Assembly: GCA_000237975.1 (NCBI GenBank)
Contig: CP003179.1
Coordinates: forward strand, 124,001-188,000
DNA length: 64,000 nt
Reading direction: 5' to 3'
Source of the DNA: Sulfobacillus acidophilus DSM 10332
GTDB taxonomy: Bacteria; Bacillota; Sulfobacillia; Sulfobacillales; Sulfobacillaceae
Shown: positions 5,772 through 12,711 of the stretch, in pieces
Numbering within the stretch: the stretch's first letter is position 1
How the letters are laid out: each line of letters opens with the position of its first letter
The notes under the pieces: model-generated
What the model was told of the DNA's origin: nothing
Database searches by the model: none
The model's input: only the letters and a program-made list of their open reading frames with translations
Position numbers and translations under genes: made by a program

Positions 5772-8660
5772 ATGGCGCAAGTCAGACTGATTGATATTCA
5801 AGAACAACCGGAAGAAAACCCTAACCTGCGGAAAATCCACACGACGTGTTATATGTGTGCCTGCCGATGCGGGATTGAGGTGACGCTCGAAGGCGACCGG
5901 ATTCGGTTTATTTCTGGTATTCCGGAACACCCGGTCAACAAAGGGGTCTGGTGTGCCAAGGGCGGCGCCGGCATTATGACCGAATATAGTCCCGCACGTT
6001 TGTCACAGCCCTTGATGCGGGATCCGAGCGCGCCCCGCGGCGAAGGCAAGTTGGTTCCCGTCGATTGGGAAACCGCGTTGTCGACGGTCACCGGCTGGCT
6101 GAAAAATATCCGGGAAACCGATCCGCGGAAATTGGCCTATTTTACCGGCCGGGACCAAATGCAAGCCTTTAACGGCTATTGGGCGCGGCAGTTCGGTACG
6201 CCCAACTGGGCCGCTCACGGAGGGTTCTGCTCGGTGAACATGGCGGCCGGCGGCATGTATTCGGTCGGCGGGAGCCTTTGGGAGTTTGGCTGGCCTGATC
6301 TTGAAAAGGCCCGGCTATTTGTCATGTTTGGCGTGGCTGAGGACCATCCTTCCAATCCCCTGAAACTCGCCATTTCCGGATTAAAAGACCGCGGTGGGCG
6401 CTTTATCGTGGTTAACCCGGTTCGAAGCGGCTATGGCGCCCTCGCCGACGAATGGGTGCCAATCCGGCCCGGTACGGACGGTGCGTTCATTTTGGCCCTG
6501 ATGCACGTGTTAATCCGGGAAGGACTCGTGGACGAAGAGTATGTCCGGGCTTGGACAAACGGGCCGGCTTTGGTGATTGATGCGCCGGGCACACCGGAGA
6601 ACGGTCTCTTCTACCGCAATGAAGCCGGCGAAATGATGGTCGCGCTGGAGTCCGGGGATTTGGTGTCGTTTCTTCACGCGCAAGGGCAAGGGGTGTTGGA
6701 AGGCCGCTTTACGGTCGACGGCAAGACCTTACGGCCCGCATTCACGTATCTCCAAGAGGAGGTCATGAAGGCCACGCCCGCTTGGGCGGAATCGATTACG
6801 GGTATTCCCAAGCGGACCATCGTGCGGCTGGCGCTGGAGATGGGGAAAGTCAGCCGGGAGCACCCGGTGGTGTTGCCGATTCCTTGGACCGACTTTTACG
6901 GTCGGCAACATTCGCATACCATCGGGCGTCCGGTTGCGTTTCACGCGATGCGAGGCCTGGCGGCCCACACCAACGGGTTTCAGACCATTCGCGGCCTGTT
7001 CGACTTGATGATGCTGTTGGGCGCGGTGGATACACCGGGAGGATTTTTGTACAAGAGTCCCTATCCGAAACAGGTGCCGCCGCCGGTTAAGCCGGCGCCT
7101 AATCCGGAGGATTACCGACCCAACCAGCCGGCGAAGGCGCCCCTCTTAGGCTATCCGACCACGCCGGACGACATGCTGGTCGTGGGCGATGAGGCCATGC
7201 GGATTGATGAGGCCTATTCCTGGAAATATCCGTTGGCCGCGCATGGCGGGATTCAAAACGTGATCCGGAACGCGGCGGAAGGTCATCCTTACCCGATCGA
7301 CACGTTGATGATTTATATGGCCAACATTGCCTGGAACTCCACCTGGAATACGTTGGAAACCCGCGAGATGCTGACGGCGCGCGACGAGAAGACCGGGGAA
7401 TATAAAATTCCGCACGTCATCGTGTTCGATACGTTTGATTCGGAAACCGTGGCGTATGCCGATGTGGTATTTCCCGACACGACCTATTTGGAACGGTATG
7501 ACGCCACCTCGTTGCAAGACCGGCCGATTTCGGAGCCGGACGGGCCGGCCGATTCCATTCGTCAGCCTGCGGCGATGCCTTGGCTCGAATCTCGGCCGAC
7601 GGCCGATACGCTCATTGAACTGGCCAATCGGCTGAAACTACCGGGGTTTGTCGACGAACAAGGCCGCCCGAAATATCACACCTACCAGGACTTCATTCAG
7701 CTGTGGGAGACCGAGCCCGGTTCGGGCGTGGGCCTTTTAGCCGGCTATCGCGGAGTCAATGGCGATAAGATGCTGGTGGGTGAGCCGAATCCCCGGCAAC
7801 TGGAGTTCTACAAGGAAAACAAAGCCTTTTGGCGGTACCGATTACCCGATGACCAGCGATATTACCGCATGGCGAACCAGAAATACCTCAACTGGGCCGC
7901 CTCGGTAAAGTGGATTGGCAAACCGGAGCCGATCGTGCTGCATCTCTACTCCGAACCGCTGCAAACCTTCCGCTTGGCCGGGCAAGGGCTGTGGCCGGGC
8001 AAAAAACCGTCGGATCCGGTGCTCAAAGAACGGCTGGTGCGGTATTTTTCGCCGGTGCCGATTTGGTATCCGCCGTTAGAAGATCAAAGCAGCGATACCG
8101 AAAAGTTCCCGCTCCGGATTTTAACGCAAAGGCCCATGACCCATTATCACTCGTGGGGTTCGCATAATGCCTGGCTGCGCCAGCTCTTGAACGAAAATCC
8201 GGTGTACATGAACCCGGTGAAAGCCCGCGAGCTGGGGCTGGAAGACGGGCAATGGGTTTGGATCGAATCCCGGATTGGGAAGATGACCGCCCGGTTACGG
8301 TATTCGGATGCGGTGGAGCCCGACACGGTGTGGACCTGGAACGCCGTGGCCAAAGGCGCCGGCTCTTGGGCCCTTCATCCCGACAGCCCGGAAGTGACCC
8401 GGGCGGTGTTAATCAACCATATCATTCCCGACAAAGCCGCCGATGAACGAGGGCGCTTCTTCAATAACGATCCGGTGACCGGTCAGGCCGGATGGTATGA
8501 CACGCGGGTGGCGATCTACCCGTCGGAACTGCAAAAAGTGTGGCCCGAACCGCACGTGACGGCCCGTGACCCGGTCGCCCGCTCTGTGGCGTTGGAGCGA
8601 TATGCGTACACGACGAGTCAACCGATTCCGGTTGAGGCGCACGGAAAGGGGAATCATTAA
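5772..8660 (+). CDS. soeA: Molybdopterin oxidoreductase, SoeA-like sulfite dehydrogenase catalytic subunit
   Basis: 962 residues of the DMSO-reductase superfamily. Cys26, Cys29, Cys33 and Cys61 form the N-terminal [4Fe-4S] site, followed by molybdopterin-binding segments such as FTGRDQMQAFNG and AHGGFCSVNMAAG, where Cys153 is a candidate Mo ligand. There is no twin-arginine signal, so the enzyme should face the cytoplasm, as known for SoeABC and unlike TtrA or PsrA types. With the ferredoxin and DmsC-type anchor next door it would oxidise sulfite to sulfate and reduce quinone. Alternatives are DMSO or polysulfide reductase-like activity. The assignment rests on remembered family resemblance plus sulfur gene context. 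The stop overlaps the soeB start by one base. Confidence 0.75.
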   Translation: MAQVRLIDIQEQPEENPNLRKIHTTCYMCACRCGIEVTLEGDRIRFISGIPEHPVNKGVWCAKGGAGIMTEYSPARLSQPLMRDPSAPRGEGKLVPVDWETALSTVTGWLKNIRETDPRKLAYFTGRDQMQAFNGYWARQFGTPNWAAHGGFCSVNMAAGGMYSVGGSLWEFGWPDLEKARLFVMFGVAEDHPSNPLKLAISGLKDRGGRFIVVNPVRSGYGALADEWVPIRPGTDGAFILALMHVLIREGLVDEEYVRAWTNGPALVIDAPGTPENGLFYRNEAGEMMVALESGDLVSFLHAQGQGVLEGRFTVDGKTLRPAFTYLQEEVMKATPAWAESITGIPKRTIVRLALEMGKVSREHPVVLPIPWTDFYGRQHSHTIGRPVAFHAMRGLAAHTNGFQTIRGLFDLMMLLGAVDTPGGFLYKSPYPKQVPPPVKPAPNPEDYRPNQPAKAPLLGYPTTPDDMLVVGDEAMRIDEAYSWKYPLAAHGGIQNVIRNAAEGHPYPIDTLMIYMANIAWNSTWNTLETREMLTARDEKTGEYKIPHVIVFDTFDSETVAYADVVFPDTTYLERYDATSLQDRPISEPDGPADSIRQPAAMPWLESRPTADTLIELANRLKLPGFVDEQGRPKYHTYQDFIQLWETEPGSGVGLLAGYRGVNGDKMLVGEPNPRQLEFYKENKAFWRYRLPDDQRYYRMANQKYLNWAASVKWIGKPEPIVLHLYSEPLQTFRLAGQGLWPGKKPSDPVLKERLVRYFSPVPIWYPPLEDQSSDTEKFPLRILTQRPMTHYHSWGSHNAWLRQLLNENPVYMNPVKARELGLEDGQWVWIESRIGKMTARLRYSDAVEPDTVWTWNAVAKGAGSWALHPDSPEVTRAVLINHIIPDKAADERGRFFNNDPVTGQAGWYDTRVAIYPSELQKVWPEPHVTARDPVARSVALERYAYTTSQPIPVEAHGKGNH

Positions 8661-9322
8661 TGCAGCTGACGATCGTAACCGACCTGAATAAGTGCGTCGG
8701 ATGTAAAAGTTGTCAGGTTTCTTGTAAGGAGCACAATACCGCCGGTTCGTACGGACCGTTACCGGACATGGATCCCTATCAGGATCCCGACGGCATGTGG
8801 TGGAACCGTATTGTCATGATGGAGGCCGGGGATTTTCCCAACACCTCGGTCCTCTATCTCCCGAAAGCGTGCATGCATTGCTATGATGCGCCCTGTGTGC
8901 CGGTTTGTCCGACCGGGGCATCCTATAAACGGGCCGACAACGGCGTGGTGCTGGTCGACTACGACGCATGCATCGGGTGCCAGCTCTGTATGTGGGCGTG
9001 CCCCTATGGGGTACGGGAATTTGACGAACATGAAGGGGTCGTCAAAAAGTGTACGTTGTGTATCGACCGGATTGAAGACGAATCGTTACCCGAGAGTGAA
9101 CGGATTCCGGCTTGCGTGCAAAGTTGTCCCACCCACGCCCGTACCTTTGGGGATTTAGACGATCCCACGTCTCAAGTGGCCAAATTGGTCGCGGAGCGGC
9201 AAGGGTTCGGGTTGTTACCGGAATTGGGCGCACGCCCGGCGATTCACTACTTACCCCGTCGCCCGGCTCCCAGCGTGGTGCATGCGGAGGAAGTAGACGA
9301 GGTGCTGGAGGAGCGATATTAA
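8660..9322 (+). CDS. soeB: Four-cluster ferredoxin subunit (DmsB/SoeB-like)
   Basis: 220 residues carrying electrons between the molybdenum subunit and the membrane anchor. Four cysteine groups are visible: CVGCKSCQVSCKEHN near residue 12, CMHCYDAPCVPVCP near 73, CIGCQLCMWACPYG near 100, and CTLCID paired with ACVQSCPTHA near 132 and 152. This is the usual four [4Fe-4S] layout of the family. ATG at 8660 shares a base with the soeA stop (TAATG), which implies translational coupling. There is no Tat signal, consistent with a cytoplasmic complex. Confidence 0.88.
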   Translation: MQLTIVTDLNKCVGCKSCQVSCKEHNTAGSYGPLPDMDPYQDPDGMWWNRIVMMEAGDFPNTSVLYLPKACMHCYDAPCVPVCPTGASYKRADNGVVLVDYDACIGCQLCMWACPYGVREFDEHEGVVKKCTLCIDRIEDESLPESERIPACVQSCPTHARTFGDLDDPTSQVAKLVAERQGFGLLPELGARPAIHYLPRRPAPSVVHAEEVDEVLEERY

Positions 9323-10324
9323 ATGAAACCGACCGGACCACTACTGATGTTAACCGCGTTCCAAGGCTTGGCCGGGGGGGCGGTGCTGGCGTTAGCGTTG
9401 ATGATATCGCTCGCCCCCCACGACATCCCCGCCGGGGGTCGGGAATGGGCGCTGGGATTGGCTTTAGCGTTTGCCGCGCTGGGCGGCGTGTCCTCATTTT
9501 TCCATATGCATCGCATTCAAGCGGCGAAGTATGTGTTACGTCGGCTAAAAACCTCCTGGTTAAGCCGGGAGGCCTTGACGACCGGACTTTTTGGCGGGGC
9601 GTTAGCCTTAAACGCCGTCGTCGGACTCCTGGATCATTGGCAGGGAGGTCTCTTTATCGCGATCACCTGGCTCGCCGCTTTTGCCGGATTTATTGCGATG
9701 TTCGTCACGGCGATGCTATATGCCACGATCCCGGCGATGCTGAGTTGGCACTCCCCGCTGACGGTGTTGGTGTTGTTGGTGTTAGGGTGGCTTAGCGGCA
9801 GTGAAGTCACCTTGGCCTTTGCGGCGGCCCGGGGTGAGCGGATTGCGACATCGGTCCTGTTAGCCCTGATTGTCGTCGCCGCCTTAATGAAAGGCTTGCA
9901 GTGGCACTTCTTTACGCTCGCCCGTCGGCGGGTCAGCGCAAAGACCGGTGCCGGATTGCCCCGAGGCCCCTATCGCTTGCAAGACACCGGTACCACGCGT
10001 CCGCCTTATCGGACACAAACCCAAATCTATCCGGAAATGGATCCCGGTCAGCGCATCCTGGTGATGGCGTTCGTTTTGTTGACGTTGGTGATTGTGCCGG
10101 CCTTGGGGATTTTAGGCTGGATGCTGGATCGGGCCGCCTGGATGATGGCCGCCGCCGCGATTGTCGGAGCGATCGGGGTATTTGCCGAACGCTGGCTGTT
10201 CTTTCGGGATGCGACCCACAGCTCACGGGTATGGTTTACCGATGAGGCGCACCATCCGTCTCGGGTGGCGACGCACCGGTTCCGTCGGCCCCACCTCCGC
10301 TTTTCCCGGCAAATGGAGTCATGA
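9323..10324 (+). CDS. soeC: DmsC/SoeC-type membrane anchor
   Basis: 333 residues with about eight predicted membrane helices, matching the DmsC fold. The loop after helix 2 reads FFHMHRIQAAKYVLRRLKTS followed by WLSREAL, a segment characteristic of DmsC-family anchors. The role is to hold the complex at the inner membrane and pass electrons to or from the quinone pool. It starts immediately after the soeB stop, and its own TGA overlaps the next gene's ATG (ATGA), so the operon has at least four genes. NrfD-type anchors are an alternative family, but the WLSRE segment favours DmsC. Confidence 0.82.
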   Translation: MKPTGPLLMLTAFQGLAGGAVLALALMISLAPHDIPAGGREWALGLALAFAALGGVSSFFHMHRIQAAKYVLRRLKTSWLSREALTTGLFGGALALNAVVGLLDHWQGGLFIAITWLAAFAGFIAMFVTAMLYATIPAMLSWHSPLTVLVLLVLGWLSGSEVTLAFAAARGERIATSVLLALIVVAALMKGLQWHFFTLARRRVSAKTGAGLPRGPYRLQDTGTTRPPYRTQTQIYPEMDPGQRILVMAFVLLTLVIVPALGILGWMLDRAAWMMAAAAIVGAIGVFAERWLFFRDATHSSRVWFTDEAHHPSRVATHRFRRPHLRFSRQMES

Positions 10325-11196
10325 CCACCAGTCCCGAGGCCCGGATGTTCGACCAATGGGCCCGGAGTACGGCTCCGGGCCGTTGGCCTTGGCAATCGTC
10401 GCTCTGGTGGGGCGAGACAGGCCGAGGTCGTCCGCACGCCATCGTGTTGCTGGCGCCGGATCGTGAGCGCCTAACCCGCGTGCTGACGAAATGGCCCGAG
10501 CGTCCGATCCTCGTGGCCGAATCGCTGGATCCGGAATTGCCGACGGCGGACGCGCTCCGGATCTTGCCGCGTTTGGTGCCTCCCGTGGTGTATCCCTTGG
10601 CCACCGGGGCCGATGTGTTTGGCGTGACGGAACGGCTTCACTTGCATGAGCGCCCTCGCCTGGTGGTTGTCGGAGGGCAAGACGAGGGAGCCGCCACGAC
10701 TCGCGTACTGCAATTGGGTCGTCGGGTATTGGGCGCCGGCGGGGAGTTGGTCTGGCTGGATGCCCTCGACGTGCGCAATCGGTTGGCACCGGTAGTCCAC
10801 CAACTGCGGTTGTCCGAACAGGTGATTTTTGCCCCGCCGCTTTCCCGTCCCGATGTGGCGGCCTTATTGAAAAGTGCCGACCTGGTCGTCGTCCCGAGCG
10901 AGACGGGGGCGGATCCGGTCACGTTAAGCGACGTTTTGGCGGCGGGATGCCCTGCCGTGGCAGCCTATAGCGCCCATAACCAGGCGATTTTAGGGCCGGG
11001 TGCGCTGTGGATTTACGATATGAGCGAAGACGCCTGGGTCCAAGGTGTCCGCCAAGGGTTGTCCCAGGAGTTGATCCGAGAGGAGATCATCCGCCGGGCG
11101 CAAGAGTTGGCCGCTCCCTGGGAAGCGTCGATGGCCGCCCCCATCTGGGAAGAGATGTTGGCTAAGGTGTCGAAAGGGGCCATTTCGAAAGGATAA
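10321..11196 (+). CDS. Glycosyltransferase-fold protein of the soe operon, function unknown
   Basis: 291 residues resembling the C-terminal nucleotide-sugar lobe of GT-B (family 4-like) glycosyltransferases: RPRLVVVGGQDEG near residue 111, LSEQVIFAPPLSRPDVAALL, then LVVVPSETGADPVTLSDVLA and AGCPAVAAY. The acceptor-side N-terminal lobe looks reduced. The usual EX7E motif is degraded: the second acid is Asp and the first is out of register, so catalysis is doubtful. It overlaps soeC by four bases and must be translated with it, an unexpected neighbour for a respiratory complex. Homologous operons in relatives would show whether it is a maturation or binding factor. Confidence 0.6.
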   Translation: MTTSPEARMFDQWARSTAPGRWPWQSSLWWGETGRGRPHAIVLLAPDRERLTRVLTKWPERPILVAESLDPELPTADALRILPRLVPPVVYPLATGADVFGVTERLHLHERPRLVVVGGQDEGAATTRVLQLGRRVLGAGGELVWLDALDVRNRLAPVVHQLRLSEQVIFAPPLSRPDVAALLKSADLVVVPSETGADPVTLSDVLAAGCPAVAAYSAHNQAILGPGALWIYDMSEDAWVQGVRQGLSQELIREEIIRRAQELAAPWEASMAAPIWEEMLAKVSKGAISKG

Positions 11197-11596
11197 CCCA
11201 ATCGATACCGCCTAAATCTTGACGTAGTCGGGCTTCCGGCACATAGCCCCGGCGGCGGTAAAACGCTTCCGCACGACTGTCGGCATACGTGCGCAAGGTG
11301 ACTTTATGGCATCCCTGGTCCCACGCCGCGTTTTCGAAGGTTTCCAGCAGCGCGCGACCAATGCCGACGGTGCTCCGCTAGGCGGGGATCACGACCAATT
11401 GCCGGACGGTGGCCACGCCTGTGATAATCTCGCCCTATAGGGCGCCCACCCGTCGGTCGTTCACCCAGGCGTCGAACGCTAAAGAGACGGGCGCCCAATC
11501 GGGCCGATAGCCGAAATGCTCCTGTTCGACGTCATCCCAGGCCGCCTCTAAAAAGGCGGCCAAGACCGACGTTCGGGCCGTTCGGATGTCGATCAT
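11162..11596 (-). pseudogene. GNAT N-acetyltransferase interrupted by two in-frame TAG codons
   Basis: From ATG 11596, preceded by AAAGGAGA, the frame encodes a GNAT fold without any frameshift: an N-terminal half ending FDAWVNDRRVGAL, the strand VRQLVVIPA, the acetyl-CoA loop RSTVGIGRALLE, and the late strand AFYRRRGYVPEA. Two TAG codons interrupt it, at 11435-11437 (codon 54) and 11378-11380 (codon 73). Each could come from CAG by one C-to-T change. The 3' end overlaps the convergent glycosyltransferase-like gene. Nearby genes such as recR end normally at TAG, so general TAG recoding is unlikely and recent pseudogenisation is the simplest reading. Confidence 0.8.
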
Positions 11597-11615
11597 GGCG
11601 TCTCCTTTGCTTCGT

Positions 11616-11650
11616 GCCCCGAGGCTTTTGGCCCCGGGGCGTATTTTTTA
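11616..11650 (+). terminator. Strong hairpin with T-tract between glutaredoxin and GNAT sequences
   Basis: GCCCCG (11616-11621) pairs with CGGGGC (11635-11640), and GGC pairs with GCC inside, with one mismatch. GTATTTTTTA follows on the plus strand, so it would terminate rightward transcription, perhaps read-through from the soe operon. On the minus strand it has no T-tract. Confidence 0.5.
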
Positions 11651-11848
11651 GTCAAGACCCAACAAGGTTTTCAGCCGCCGCCGGTCAAAGCCGATCAGGA
11701 CCGAGCCGTTGAAGCGAATGACCGGAATGCCCCGTTCGCCCCGGCTCAGTCGCCGGGCTTCTTGGCGATTGGCGGCGTCTTCGAGCGGATGGTCAATATA
11801 GAAAAAGCCGTTTTGCGAAAGAAACTCTTTCGTCCCGTTACACACACT
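11648..11848 (-). CDS. Glutaredoxin domain in frame after a TGA: candidate selenoprotein or nonsense-broken gene
   Basis: Reading the minus strand without a break from the RluA-like gene, the sequence is DLYTAPT, TGA (11849-11851), then SVCNGTKEFLSQNG. This is the glutaredoxin strand and active site with the first cysteine of CxxC replaced by TGA. The rest of the fold follows, including RGIPVIRFNGSVLIGFD and LKTLLGLD before TAA. Without readthrough, translation would need a new start (GTG 11845) and would lack the redox site. Possible explanations are selenocysteine insertion (UxxC), a nonsense mutation, or a sequencing error. A hairpin that fits the bacterial SECIS rules lies downstream. Nearby GNAT sequence carries two more nonsense codons, which favours decay. 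Confidence 0.55.
   Translation of the reverse strand, partial: SVCNGTKEFLSQNGFFYIDHPLEDAANRQEARRLSRGERGIPVIRFNGSVLIGFDRRRLKTLLGLD
11816..11832 (-). promoter_or_regulatory. Candidate bacterial SECIS hairpin
   Basis: On the minus strand CGAAAG and CTTTCG form a perfect 6-bp stem with loop AGTTT. The loop starts 22 bases after the TGA and has G as its second base. Published bSECIS rules ask for an apical loop 16-37 bases from the UGA with a G in the first two loop positions, so it qualifies. A 6-bp stem with a 5-base loop is not rare by chance. Confidence 0.35.
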
Positions 11849-12436
11849 TCACGTGGGGGCCGTATAAAGGTCTATCTCGGGCAGTACGATGCGGTGGCCA
11901 AATCCTGCGGTTAGCCGTCGATAGGGGGTGGGCACTTCCACTTCATAGGCGTAAAACGTGGCGGGCGCTTCCGGATCCCCCAGCCAATCGGCGGCTAGTT
12001 GGGCGGTATCCCCAAGCGTGGCGTCAATATCATAGACGGTTATCGGTCCGTACGAGCGGGAATCGACCACCGTCACCGAAGGCGTGGTGTGCGGTACCAG
12101 AGTCTCCGGCACCTGCACGCGGTAACGAAAACGCCAGGCTCCATCCTGATGTGACTGTCGCAGCGATTCGGCGGTCTCGTCGGTTTTGGCTACCACGGTC
12201 ACCCCGCGATCTTGCCGTCGGAGCGTGTGAATCACCCCAGGACGAAGACTGGTTTCCATTTCCGCCAACCAGCGATTCGATTGTAAAAGCGCATTGACCA
12301 GCGTATCGTCTTGAAGGATCTCCTCCGGAAACGTCTCAAGTCCCGCCGGTTTATCGGCCACCAAAAAGGTTGGTCCTTCATACCACAGCACGATAGATCG
12401 CTGGGGATTGACCGGAATCAACGGGATTTTCTCCAA
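11849..12436 (-). CDS. RluA-family pseudouridine synthase-like protein lacking the catalytic Asp
   Basis: 195 residues to the TGA. The N-terminal part has the RluA signature LVADKPAGLETFP near residues 25-37. Where active enzymes carry HRLDxxTSG, this protein has IHTLRRQDRGVTVVAK, so the catalytic Asp is Arg73. It is also shorter than typical RluA proteins. The start is TTG 12436, ten bases after GAGGAGGT and just after in-frame stops. Loss of the Asp suggests a non-catalytic RNA-binding role or a decaying paralogue. The coding frame continues directly into glutaredoxin sequence after the TGA, so the two may form one 262-residue protein if the TGA is decoded. Confidence 0.65.
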   Translation of the reverse strand: MEKIPLIPVNPQRSIVLWYEGPTFLVADKPAGLETFPEEILQDDTLVNALLQSNRWLAEMETSLRPGVIHTLRRQDRGVTVVAKTDETAESLRQSHQDGAWRFRYRVQVPETLVPHTTPSVTVVDSRSYGPITVYDIDATLGDTAQLAADWLGDPEAPATFYAYEVEVPTPYRRLTAGFGHRIVLPEIDLYTAPT

Positions 12437-12711
12437 TCATCAAGCACCTCCTCGGCGGCCCGTGTTTCATATTCGAAACGCATAAACACGCCTGAAATAT
12501 TTAGGTCGCGAAATTTCTTGCGATACAAAAATGTTGTCCGGTGAAGACGTTGCTGCGATTGACCAGAACAGAGGAGCAGTTCACCAGAAATTGCTGACCA
12601 TTCGCGGCGAATGTCTCGTGACCCGGTTCACTTGCCGCGTACCATGAGCATAGCAGAATTCTCTTATCACAGCATGGGTAGACGAACGGCTTCTCTGGGA
12701 GGGAATCAGAC

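Noticed and set aside
9112-9795. 227-codon plus-strand frame across the soeB/soeC junction.
   Set aside because: It is an off-frame shadow of two well-identified genes in GC-rich DNA and has no ribosome site.
11162-11596. Genome-wide TAG recoding (for example pyrrolysine) as the reason for the two TAGs in the GNAT gene.
   Set aside because: recR, yaaO and the DODA-like gene end at TAG at normal family lengths, so TAG works as a stop; no pyl gene is in the window.
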